DNA of 64,000 nucleotides, from the NCBI GenBank assembly GCA_028023455.1, contig JAQFVV010000111.1:1431909-1495908 (forward strand), written 5' to 3'. The DNA is from Epiperipatus broadwayi (lineage: Eukaryota; Onychophora; Udeonychophora; Euonychophora; Peripatidae). Positions 1 through 12,345 of this stretch are shown in pieces. A model generated the notes under the pieces. That model saw only the letters and a list, made by a program, of their open reading frames with translations. It did no database searches and was not told the DNA's origin. Made by a program: the position numbers and the translations under genes. How positions within the stretch are numbered: position 1 is the stretch's first letter; the number at the start of each line of letters is the position of its first letter.

Positions 1-3000
1 ACAATAATAAATAAGATTAGCTTACATAAATAATTTTATTATAGAATATACCCTATTACCAATTTTTTGTACTGAAAATTTACCAATATTGTTTAGATCA
101 TATAATTAAAAATTAGGGGTTTGTTGTTTTTTTTTAAATAATCTTAATTAGCAACAAACCATAGTTATTTATTTTATATTTTTTGATTTAATACAAAGTC
201 TAAACCACTGTAGACACAAATGTGTTTTACATTTAGAAAAGACTTCAAAATACAAGTATTTTATTGGTTAAATAAATATTCATAATAGAAGCATAAAAGA
301 TCAAACTCAAAATAGCTCTATGGTAACCAAAACAAAATGTGTTTTCAATTTACTTGTTTAATTTTCTCATACAAGTACTATCATTAATTATATATGTGTG
401 TGTATATCATTATCATTATTTTTTAATTGCTATAATGACCAAGTAAAAATTAAAAACTAAAAAACAATTACAATGTATGTGTTTAGATACACAGTCTTAA
501 CCCTTATATACTCCATTTCATACGAACTTTTTCTTTATTGTAAGCCATAAAATTATGGGCCACTTCTTTCAAAAACAACCAATCTATTAAAATGGATGTC
601 ATTATATTTTGACAATTACTATTTAGAGCCATTACTATTTTGAAATTAAAGATCAGATTAAAAGATATGAAAGATATTATAAATCAATCATGATTATTCT
701 TCCTTAAAAAAAACAAAAAAACAATACATATTCATAAACTAAATAAAAAACGATAATAAACATTGTATTTAGTTAAAAATTATCTAAATTTATAGTATTA
801 ATTTAGATTTAATATTTTTTGCCATGAACATTTAAAAAATGCCATATCCACACAAACAAACAAAATATACATTACATAAACAATTGGTATATATTATTTG
901 CTTTCTTTTTATTTAGTAAGTCAATTTTACCATCACAAATTTAAAAAAAAAGTGCAGTAATATGTAATCATTTTAAAAATATATAATTTGTAACATTATT
1001 TTTGCTAATATATTAATTCTGTTCAGATTTAACAAAATAAAAAATAATAATGAAAAGGTTATATCACATGGCAGAAATTATATATTTTAGTGAAACAATT
1101 TCTCTCTTAGAAGATTCTTACATCATTTTTTAATTCAAAACAATATGAATAAAATGTACTAATAACTGTGTAACTTATAAATCATAATACGAATTTGAAT
1201 ACTAAAAACACACATCAATAATAGGAACTTTTGAATGACTTATTACCAATATAGTTTTTATAACATTTATGAATTAACATAAACAACTTAAAAAACAAAA
1301 AAGAAATGTGAGAATTAGATTCTTTAATAAAAACAAATTTAAATTTGCTCATTAAAATTTTTTCTTTCAATCTTAAAATCTTTATGATTAAGTTTTCCTA
1401 TAAAAAAAAATTCACTTAAGCATTTAAAATATTTTTTAAAAATACTATCATTAGTCTACTTTGCTATTTAATTCTTAAACAAAATCATTTTGTAAACTAT
1501 AATGAACAAGCAAAGAAGGAATAGAAAGATTTTTATTACTTCAATTTAATCTACAAGCACTAAATTTCTTGCATTCACACATTTATAATATTAGCAGACA
1601 ATAGTGCAATTGAATCCCAATTTCCAGACAAGTTTATTGGTTTGACTTTATCAAATTTTATGATATTGAAAGAAATAAATACTGCACAAAAACTATTTAG
1701 TTTGTAATTTAATTCAGCAAAAAAAAAAATAAACAACAACAACAAATAAATCATTATATTGCCTACATACAAAAATAGATTTTAAACATTTTTTATAATC
1801 TAAAGATGTCCTCTCAATAAATAAATTTTGTTCTAATTAGTTGAATAAATCTGAAGCTAACTGCAAACCCTTTATAGAAAATTAATCTACACAATTTTAA
1901 AATATTTTCTAATAATATTTCAAATAATAAATTAACTTATTCACGATACAATTAAATCCAAAAACGTTACTACACTGATTTAGGAGTCAGATTCCCCAAA
2001 AAATCATTTAAACAAGCTTACAAATAACATCCATTTTATTACCTTTATAAATAAAGTGACAAGTCATAATTTTGCCAAAAAACAAAACAAAACTAGAATT
2101 CTTTTAGCATTAAAAGTTAATCTTCTATGAGACCTATCAGTTTAAATGAAGTCAAATCAAAACTGATAATTCAATCAAAAAGCAATATATAAACCAGACA
2201 TACAAAGCAGTCACAAATCAATAACTTCACATATAAATTTAATTATTAAAATAAATTATACCGTATAATAAAAATAATAAATGAAAAAAATATATAACTT
2301 CAACAATTGGCAATCGCTGTTTCTTTTTAGAAGAAAGTCATGAAGACAATTTAAGATCATGCAATCTTACATTAACATAGTCAATAAAAAATTAGAGATC
2401 AGAATAAAAAAGGCAAAATAACAGTAACAAAAAGAAGAAATCAAAATAATCTAAACAATTGTAATCATTCCATCTTCTCATTTGCTTTTCTTCTTTTAAA
2501 AGCTAAATAATGACAATAATATATATATATATGAATGAAACACTCAAAAATAAATCAATAATAAAAAACTAATAACTTTATATTAACCATATAGTCAAAC
2601 CGAAGCATGCACTGCATTATTTATCTATGTACACATGTTAAGTTCTGTATCCAAAGATACATTGAGTGATTAAGCATGAGACTGCTTAATCATATCTAAA
2701 AATAATTTGCTATTATTTACCACTCTTTTAAAACAAAATTTAATTTTAAACTTAAAGCACAAATGATATCACTAAAGTTCTTCTTAAGCTGGTTATACTA
2801 CGATATTTACTTCACTTGAAGAAGGGAACCATGAATATGAATTGTGAGAACACTCTATCATCACAATAATGATTAACCTTTGATAAACTTGGAAAAAATC
2901 AGATAACAAACAATGCTATTTATATAATCACTCATAGTTTTTGTAATTCTTGAATGGATCTAACACTAAGAATGACTTTAAATTTATATATTTTATTACA

Positions 3001-4995
3001 GAAATTAATGATTAAACTATATCACTATTTAATAGAATATTTCGATGTTATAAAATAAATTATGATGCATATACAGAATTTCAGTTCCTTTACTTAAAAT
3101 TATTTTTAATATTTACTTCAATTTATTTATATTCTACTAGCACTAGATAGGTGGGTATATAGGCAATAATAAATTTGAAGATAAACAATGCATGTTGTTT
3201 CTTTAAATTACACAATGTCAATTCTAAAATATGAAGCTTATAATTAACATTACTTTTGTTAAAATTATTTGTATTTAAAAATTGAAAATATATTATTTTT
3301 TTAAAAAAATATTAGCATATTTAAATGCTCCCCCCCCCTCAAAGTCAAATGTTTAATTATTGAATTCTTTTATTATAATTAATTAGCTTTTCAGTAAATT
3401 TTATAATGAGATAAAACTGATGCTAAATGTATATAGCCGAAAGATAATTTCACTATAGCATTTAGGACTATTTTTAGCTAGAGCAATTCATCACCATAAA
3501 TAATATAGTCAAAATTAATTGTCCTTATATATTTATTTACAACAATTAATATAACTGCACCAAATTCCTTTGTATTAATTTTTTCATTTCTAAAAACATA
3601 TTTTTCCTATAACTATATCTTTCGGTATAATACTATTTATACACCTTCTTTAATCCCTGACTACAATGCAACCAAATAAACTTTATTCCTAAAATTTTCT
3701 TATGGTTTGATGAAGATTGCTGGTTAGTTGAAACTAAGATAATATCAAGGAATAAATTTTATTTGATTGCAATGTGAAGTGATTAAAGAAGATGTATACA
3801 TGGTTATACAAATCAATTCATGAATACAAATCAATAAATAAAGAAAAATAATATTTCCAACGATATAATTCCTTATACACCTATAAAGCATTATTTTGTT
3901 ATGGAATATTAAGGTCATAATTTTCCACCTGAAAATGTGTTTTGTCAATTGTGCCTTTGATTTTAACTCTGAAATTCATTTTTAAAAAAATCGTTCAAAT
4001 CTGTCAACTAAAAATTTATATTCTTTTTTTGAAATTACTTCGTAGCATTTTTATTGTTCAGTAAACTATAATCTATCTTCTATCAATTCATTCTTCTCCA
4101 TATTTCTTCGAGTATCAAATTACTGTATAATACTTCAAATTAATATTCAAAATTATATTACAATTTAGACTATTATGATTAACAATCATTAAAATTTTAT
4201 TAATACTATCATAGGCATGTTCCAACAGTCCTTACATGAGTATTCTCTTAATAGTAAGAAAGATTATTAATTTTGTATTTTTATTATAAAAGTTCAGATC
4301 ATATCATAAGTCTGCTAATATTCAGTTGCATTCTAATATATAAAATCTTATTGATAATATTAGATTTAAAAAATAATAAGAAAATTAAATATATTTATGT
4401 AAAATTTATATCAATGTTTCTAACATAATATGAAGCCAACAAAAAAATTATTTTAAATATTAAAAAAAATAAAAGCAATAGATTTTTGTAATACATAAAT
4501 GACAATAATTAAGTAATATTATTATTCTCCATACACTGTTTAATACCCTATTTTATACCCCCCCCCCTCAACTCATCTAAAATAATTTTTAAATCTTCTG
4601 TGATTTGCATAAAGTTTTTGTAACAGAATGATAGATTTAAAATATTTTATAAAAAATTTATTTTACAATTTGTGATAATTAAAATTGTTAACAAATGATG
4701 ACTATATAGTAAAATTCATACTGATATTTCACTTCAATCCTTTATAAATAACAAAAGTGACAAACAGTAGCAAACTTTATATAATGTTTTTAATACATAT
4801 ATAATACAGATGTTCTCAACATGTATATAAATTTGCACATACTGGTGATACAATTTAATTTAAAAATATACATATTGAAATGACAACAAAAATAATTAAA
4901 AAATTGAATATTGTATACACTTTTAATACTCAAGAGCTATTCAACCATGAAAATCTGATGATAGAATGCCCAAATCTTTTGTTGATGCAATAATA
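1..4995. other. AT-rich stretch with no recognisable gene
   Basis: No open frame here resembles a known protein; the short ORFs are chance readings in AT-rich DNA. Visible small features are poly-C tracts near 3330 and 4559 and a perfect short hairpin at about 2671-2694 (GATTAAGCA, 6-base loop, TGCTTAATC). The stretch is probably intergenic or intronic. Confidence 0.6.
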
Positions 4996-5140
4996 TTACC
5001 ATGCCCATGTCGACTTTAGTTCGCTCTGGCCTTCAATGGTATGGATGCTGAAGAGTCGGAGAATGGAGTAGTTGAAAGGAACTAGAAAGTCTGTATCCAA
5101 ATCCTCTATCATTGCATAATATTGATTGTTTACATTAACT
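4996..5140 (-). CDS. Probable exon of an unidentified protein-coding gene
   Basis: I do not recognise the protein. On the minus strand a pyrimidine-rich tract ending in TATATTAG at 5141 precedes an open frame of 48 codons that ends in TAA at 4996-4998. It contains segments such as NNQYYAMIEDLDTDFLVPF and NYSILRLFSIHTIEGQSEL. Base composition over the frame is clearly richer in G+C than the surrounding AT-rich DNA, and the opposite strand has stops, which supports real coding on this strand. It could be a terminal exon, ending W-A-W-stop. It could also be internal, because ATG followed by GTAATA at 5000-4995 would serve as a donor. One base precedes the first full codon, so the intron would be in phase 1. 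It does not match the residues expected after the PTPN9-like exon at 51.4 kb on the same strand, so it probably belongs to another gene. Confidence 0.5.
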
Positions 5141-6540
5141 CTAATATAAAAATAAAATAAATATTTTTTATATAATTTATAATACTTTATAAGTGATTAA
5201 AATCTCTTATTTTATTTTGTTAAGTAATAAACTCCTCTCTCCCTTTTCTTTTCTCCTAAATAAATTAATGTACTATTACTTCATGTTATTATTTCTAAAT
5301 AACATGAAATTTGTTTAAACTATAAGGTTTTAAAAACTGACAAATTTGCCAGCATAAAAAAAAAAAAAAATCATAAGTAACTATACCCAACTAAACTATA
5401 ATTTATATTATTTTCATTTTATGTAAAGGATATAATTCCACTCTTTACACTTAGTAATCCGTAATTTTTATTACGAAGCACATTTTCTGCAAAGACAGTA
5501 ATTTGGCCATTAATAGAAAATGTTTGAAAAAAAAAATCAGTACATGTGCTTTTAATTACAGTACAGAAGTGAATAGGTGTAGTATTTAAATCATGAAGAA
5601 AATGTGATTACAGTTCATAAATTTATGTTTGAAATTAATATTTAGTGGGGGAAGGGGTAGGAATAATGTTACAATACTGTATTTACATTTAGTTTTGGTT
5701 AGCATATAATTGAAGTCCTGTAGTTTGATATCATGTTGTTCATGCTAATTCTGCCATTAATAAGTTGCAAAAATGATGGTCTTTCAGGATTGCTACATTT
5801 CTCACTTTTATTTATATAATGTTAAATTTTTTTGCTTAGTTTACATTAAATCTTTAAAAATATTTGGTAAAGCAATCAATTAAAAAAAGTTAATATTTAC
5901 ACTAATTACTTTAATTACTTATCACTTCTTGTAGATTTAAATTTAACAATTCAAAAAGTACAAGTAACCTTAATATATATATTTTTTCCATTTTCTCAAT
6001 TTTGCAATTGTTGATTTATTCTTATAAAATAAACAGTCAATTTCAATTTCTAGATATTTTTTCTTTCATAACTAAATCATTTTTCTAGCTAAAAAAAGGC
6101 ATTTCATAGTTTCACTTTAGTTTGCCAGAAATTCTATTATTTTTGATTCTGCATTTTGAAGTCATTGTAAACAAGCTCTAAACTATTCAAAACCTATTTA
6201 AAAAATGCACTGTAAAATATACTTTCTCAAAAACTACAAAAATATAATTGAAAGAGACAACAAAATTAAGTCTTAAGATTTAGAAAGGCTGCTGCAAGAT
6301 AAAAAAAATGGCTGCTTCAAATACAGGCAAATAATATATATGTGCATTCATTTTCATTTAATACTTTTTATTTTTTAATCACACACAAGTTATTGAAATT
6401 AAATGTGTTTATTAGGAGGATATAATATCAAAAATTTATTTTTCTGCTTTAGAAAAATAAAATTTGAATTGAATATGTATATAAAAACTTCCTCCCCTTA
6501 TTGACAAAAGTAAAGCAGCTTTATGTCACTTTTCCTTTTA
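5141..6540. other. AT-rich stretch, nothing recognised
   Basis: Only homopolymer runs and low-complexity AT-rich DNA are seen, including a G-rich patch near 5646. It is probably intronic upstream of the minus-strand exon at 4996-5140. Confidence 0.5.
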
Positions 6541-6544
6541 GATA

Positions 6545-7545
6545 AACACACATACACAAAGGGCTGGAAAAGGCAACCTTTTCCGAATGCTGTCAATATC
6601 ATTGTATCATCTTTATTTGTAAGGCACCAACTATAAAAAATAACTACATTTACAATCAGTTCTTATAGAGATGACAAACCTAACAAATGAAACTAATCAA
6701 GATGAAATTCAACATAATTTCTTTCAATATAACTAAATAGTTTTTCAATTCATTTAAAAGCCTTTCCAAATTAATAACTACAAATGAAGCACACTATTTC
6801 CAACTATTTATACAAAACCAGAAATGGAGCTTTTTCTAAGCTCTGTTAATATCATTGCGCTGCCCTTATTTTTTATAAAGATAGCCAGCAAATGTAAAAT
6901 GATTTTTTACATTTACAATATCAATTCTGACCAAGATAATAAATATAACGTAATATTAATGAGGGTAAACTACATCAGATGTAAATACAGCCTCTCTAAT
7001 ATGGCTAATAATCAAAATTTTATAAGATATCCAACAAATAAAGCCAATGCAATTATAATGACAATGTTTGGAAAATATATAGTTGAAAATGCTGTATTTA
7101 ATAAGTATTACATACTTGATTTCTGGTTATTAATTCCTAAAGATTTTTAAATGAGTATAAATACACTCTTAACAGTTATGAAGTTTAATTATTAGATATA
7201 TTATAAGAGATTTTATTTATATCAGGAATGGATTTGAATTTCATTCAATATTGTTAGATTTATCATCTCAAGGATGAGCTGAGATTGCAAATGTAAACAG
7301 CCATTTTACACCTGCTGGCTATCTAATAAATAAAGACGGTGCAATGATATTGATAGCATTTAGAAATGGTTATCATTTCCAATTTTTACATTTATAGTTG
7401 GAAATTTCTATTTATTTATATCATATATTTTATTGCTATTAATTCATAAGGAATTTTAAAAGAGAAGAAATAAACTCTATTTTATGAAGTTTGATTATTG
7501 GTCATATTGAAAGAGGCTATGTTTACATCTAGTGTTGGGATTGGG
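6545..7545. repeat. Folded repeat cluster with inverted copies
   Basis: A motif of the form CTGTYAATATCATTG followed by a CTTTATT block and TTTACATTTRCAAT occurs at about 6588-6655 and 6843-6925 on the plus strand. It recurs on the minus strand at about 7280-7400. A second pair, near 6971-7025 (plus) and 7480-7540 (minus), shares ATGTAAAYANAGCCTCT and AATAATCAAA. The cluster folds back on itself and looks like a decayed non-autonomous element of about 1 kb. The 108-codon open frame at 6824-7150 overlaps it and has no recognisable domain; I regard it as chance. Confidence 0.55.
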
Positions 7546-8746
7546 TGTCACCTTTATTAAAATCACTTGTTCAATGTATCAACTCCATAAAAACAAAAAT
7601 TAATTTCAATAATTAAATTATGATTATTATAAAATAATTTGTTTTGTTGAGTGAATTTATCATTTGGTTTTAATTATGTAATTATCAAAAAATTTCAAAT
7701 TAATTTATTTCAAAATAAATTTTAAAAAAATCATAATTATTAGTAAAAAATTATTTACTAGTATAAAATGTACATTTTGGGGATCACAGATCTTTTTTAA
7801 ATGTCTTTGATCATATGTTTATATCTCTCCACAAGGTCTTAAAAGCAGATAGAAACTAATTCCTACCTTATAGGAGAATGGTATAGTGAAAACTACACTG
7901 GATACATTTACTCATTTCATTGTTATATTTTATAGTAATATTAAGGAAGACAATGGTTAAATGACATTCCTTAGAATTTTATTTTTAAGATTTCATACTG
8001 TACAATAATTATATATACATTATTTTAATAAATAAAGATTAAATAGAAAAATTATTGGATATACCTTTCCTACACACACACAGATACACAAGAAGATAAT
8101 CTCACAAAAAATAGCAAGAAATAGGATATATCCTAGAAAGAGATGTAATTTGACATGAAATAATGGGATCACATTTTTTGAATCATAATCGAAATGAAAA
8201 CTTGCAGTGAATTATTTTCTAGTATGATGACTATTTTGTTTTATAAATGAATCATTTTCTTTCAAATTTTATAAATTCTCTAGTTACAACTCTAAATGTA
8301 TTTCATTACAATATTTTTTTACATCAGAATTGTCAAAAATATAGGTTTTTCAATCTTTTTTTTCCCCTTTTATCAAAATATATTTTAATCTAAAATTGAG
8401 AAATTATTAAAAATAACTTGTAAATTAATTTCAATTCTTTAAAATTCTAATGGCAAATGTTTTAACCTTTTCTATACAAAAGTCTTCTTCAAATATTAGT
8501 TCTGATAGATTTTTATTATTACATAAAATTTTATTTGAATAATATTTATGTAAGATGATTTTTTAATAGAGAGCTACTATATAAACTTATAATCTAAAAA
8601 GTTGTTTTTTTTTAAAAAAAAAATATTAATAAACAATTTTCACTAAATTAGCATTTAAAAATATTAATTAAATCTTTAAAGTGCACTAACTTCTATTCTA
8701 GATGATTAATATATTACAAAAGTATCCCTCTTCTCCTTTTAACATA
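7546..8746. other. AT-rich stretch, nothing recognised
   Basis: No coding signal or repeat structure is visible beyond A/T runs. Confidence 0.5.
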
Positions 8747-9124
<378 letters not shown>

Positions 9125-9361
9125 TCCTTAAGTTTTTTTATTTATTTAAATGAGATATAATCATGTACTATATTATATATTTAGTTAAAATTGAATTAAC
9201 TTAAATAAAAAATATTTATCTATTCTTACACATCCTCAAACATGTAGCTATTTTCATATAATATAGTGTTGAAATATTGACATATAATAATAGTGGTCTC
9301 ATCAGATTTGTTTTTCAAATCCATTCTTTGAGAATGGTTAATGCATACTTAATGAATAGAC

Positions 9362-9690
9362 TCATGCCTTAAGGTTCAGTGCATTTGACTGCTTTGCCCA
9401 TGATCTGGATTCAAATCCAAAATGGATAAAACTTTAAAAATTGTTCAGATTCAAATCAGGTTTAGGGGAGGAGGTTCTGGTAACTTTTCCACTGCCAACT
9501 TAACCAACCATCTGATATTGATCGGCCAATGGGTGTTTACATACTTTTAGCTAGTGTATAAAACCAAAAATGAAATCTGACCATTGTCAAGCCTGAAAAA
9601 TAATGCAGTCTTCAGTTTCCCTATGAGGAAATGTTTGGAGAGTCATTTGCTTGCAGTTAACTATTAAAACCTATTTTAACTTTAGCTTTA
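9362..9690 (+). mobile_element. tRNA-derived SINE (degenerate)
   Basis: The sequence AAGGTTCAGTGC at 9371-9382 resembles an RNA polymerase III A box. GGATTCAAATCC at 9407-9418 matches the B box, with spacing suited to a tRNA head. A G+C-raised body follows to about 9690, then ordinary AT-rich DNA. A tRNA-like promoter head joined to an unrelated body is the usual SINE layout. I could not define target duplications, so the right boundary is approximate. The tRNA of origin cannot be assigned. Confidence 0.5.
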
Positions 9691-9828
9691 TCTATATGCA
9701 TATGCAATATCAGACTACATAATCTTAAAAAAAATTAAAAGTATAACGGAAATGATTTTAACATTAACATACATAAACATTTATAAAACTGAAATGCAAC
9801 TAACAGCAACTCCCAATGATCTATATGT

Positions 9829-11174
9829 CAACCAATAGTCAAATGTCAATAAACTATGAAAAAAATATATAATGATACCAGTAAAACTACATTTGCCTTT
9901 AGCTTTGTTAGTATTTAAACATTAATTTATTGACAATGATATAAATCAAAGAGTGAAATATATATATTCGTTTAATTTATGTATAGCATAAATGATCTAA
10001 AGTCATTGTTTAACCATTTAGAGAATAAAAAAGATAGTGCCTTAGCTTTAATAAGCCCCAAATGCCACATAAAACTTCAGTTTAATAAATGAAATTATAA
10101 TTTATTCTATTCTTTTCATAGTTTATTGACTTTTGACTAATGGTTTAAACACATCTCAATGGGGGATGCAATTACTACTGTTCCAATCTTATATTACTAA
10201 GCTATGATTATTTATAATTATATTTATTAAACTGACATTTCATTTGGGAATTGCTAAAACTAAGGCATTGTTTTGAGCCTCTGAATGACTAGGTAATGAT
10301 TTCAGATCATTTACATTGTACATACATAAATTAATCATTAAAAGCCAATCAACACTTAGACAATCCCAATATCAATAGTAATCAACAATTTCAAACTGGT
10401 GTCAAGGCAACCCTTTTTAACAATAAAGGTAGAATCCCACTTTTATTAATGGTCCAATATGGACACTAAAAATTGCAACTTGACCACAGAAATTGAAATT
10501 ATTAATACAAAAAAGTTTAAATAAACTTCTTTTAACAGATATATATATAACCTGTTCTGAATGCAGACTAATAAATAGTCAATTATAACATTACAAACTG
10601 TAATTATAATTTTCAAATTGTGCCCAAAGTATCAAGGCTAAATATAAATAGGTTTGTAAGTAATCATTAAAAGCCAGTCACATGAAAAAAAAAAACCATT
10701 TAGACAATCCCAATATCAATAACAATCAACAATTTCAAATTGTTGTTAAGGCAACCTCCTTATAATAATAAAGGTGGGATCCCCCTTTATTACCTTTATT
10801 AAGAGCCCAATAATAACAATAATTTCAATCCCTGTGGTTAAATTAAGTTGCAATCTTTAGTTTCTATATAAATATATTGGAACATTAATAAAGGTAGGAT
10901 TTCACCTTTATTGTTAAAAGGAGGTTGCCTTGACAACAGTTAGAAATTGTTGATCTTGTTATTGATACTGTCTAAGTGTTAACTGGCTTTAATGATTACT
11001 TACAACTTATTTAGCCTTGAGAATTATTACACTTATTATTTAAATAAATAAATTAATATATAGATTTCACTCTTTGAATTACAATAACATAAACAAACTA
11101 ATGCTTAAATAAAGGTGAAGGAATAGATATTATCCCTTTCTTTTCATAGTTTATTAACATTTGACTATGGTTTA
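9829..11174. repeat. Nested inverted-repeat element cluster
   Basis: A terminal motif (AGTCAAATGTCAATAAACTA at 9836-9855) recurs inverted at 10113-10147 and again at 11141-11174, so inverted-repeat elements of about 0.32 and 1.35 kb share one left end. A second family, TAATCATTAAAAGCCA followed by CAATCCCAATATCAATA and a CAAGGCAACC block, is present at about 10325-10450 and 10665-10800 (plus) and 10885-11027 (minus). The last two make a hairpin from roughly 10625 to 11027. This looks like MITE-type elements inserted into or recombined with one another. No coding potential was seen. Confidence 0.6.
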
Positions 11175-11567
11175 GATATAGCTAAATAGAAATTGCAGTT
11201 ACTTTTTGTTCAATTTCATATTGTTATGGTATGATTATTTATAATTACATTCATATAGTTATAAGTATACAGTATATATATATGCAGAGACAGGGTGCCA
11301 TGCTATATCAATATACACTACTTCAATTTTAAGTCTATCCCCCCCCCCCCAAAGAAATGTAAACAAACAAAAAAATAAAAATATTAAAATTCATAATTTT
11401 AAAATTTTTTACAATAAGACATAATAGACCACTTTTCATCTCAGAATTACTAATTTCAAAATTTTAATGTTACAATTTAGACACACAGTCACATTTATGA
11501 ATAATGAATATTTAGATTCCATTAAAAGAGCATATATTTTACTTTTTGCTTTTTTATTCCAGAAATT

Positions 11568-12345
11568 TATCATTATCAACCATTATCAATCCACTGCAGG
11601 ATGAAGGTCTCTCCAAGTTCAATCCATCTTCTCTGATCTTTAGCTTCTCTTCTCCACATCACCCATGCATACTTTCTTATTTCATCCATCCATCTCTCAT
11701 GTGATCTCTTTCTAGGTCTTTTACAATCTCTTGGAATCCAGTTTAAGATTACAATTGTCCATCTATTATCATTTCTTCTAGCAATATGTCCAGCCCAACT
11801 CCACTTCAGTCTTTTAATTTTTTCAATGAAATAAGTAACACCTGTTTGTTTTCTTACCCCATATATTGCATTTTCGATCGTTTCTTGTTACTCCTAAGAT
11901 GATTTCTCTATACTTCTTTGAGTGGTTTGAAATCTCAGCATTCCTCTTCTATTAAGTGTCTAAGTCTCAAATCCATAAATAAGAACTGGTAAAATACATT
12001 TATTAAAAACCTTCCTTTTCAAACACATAGGCATATTTCTTTTTAGTATCAAGTTATTTCTACCAAAAGCACTCCAACCAAGTTTAATTCTATGATTAAT
12101 TTCATCCATTATGTTTCCATCTGTATTAATAATCTGACCAAGGTATTTGTAACTGTTAACTTCTTCTAACTCATCATAATCAATCTTTATTTTCATATTT
12201 TGATAAAATCCATTGACATTACTTTAGTCTTACTTTCCAACTTTCATCTGATAACTCCTGCAACATTTCCTGTAGCTCTAAAGCATTATTTGCAAAAATA
12301 ACTGTATCATCTTCAAAATCTAAATGACTTAAATTGATATGATAT
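11568..12345 (-). pseudogene. Non-LTR retrotransposon reverse transcriptase, 3' fragment
   Basis: Reading minus, the fragment begins at a degenerate catalytic segment, LSHLDFEDDTVIFANN (about 12330-12280). Here F-E-D-D replaces the usual F/Y-A-D-D. The next part reads LELQEMLQEL. After a stop comes a 78-codon open part (12196-11960) with NSYKYLGQIINTDG, RIKLGWSAFGRNN, MPMCLKRKVFNKCILPVLIY and GFET. This order is typical of the thumb region of non-LTR elements. Below 11960 the frame is broken, but the C-terminal pattern (WIP/FQEI, K-x-L-E-R-D, RDGWMK) can still be followed to about 11570. The upstream palm and endonuclease are absent, as expected for 5' truncation. Stops, frameshifts and the altered catalytic motif make it a dead copy. 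An RTE-like or related clade is likely but not proven. Confidence 0.85.

Noticed and set aside
6824-7150. 108-codon open frame as a gene
   Set aside because: It lies in a folded repeat cluster, contains repeat motifs and has no recognisable domain.
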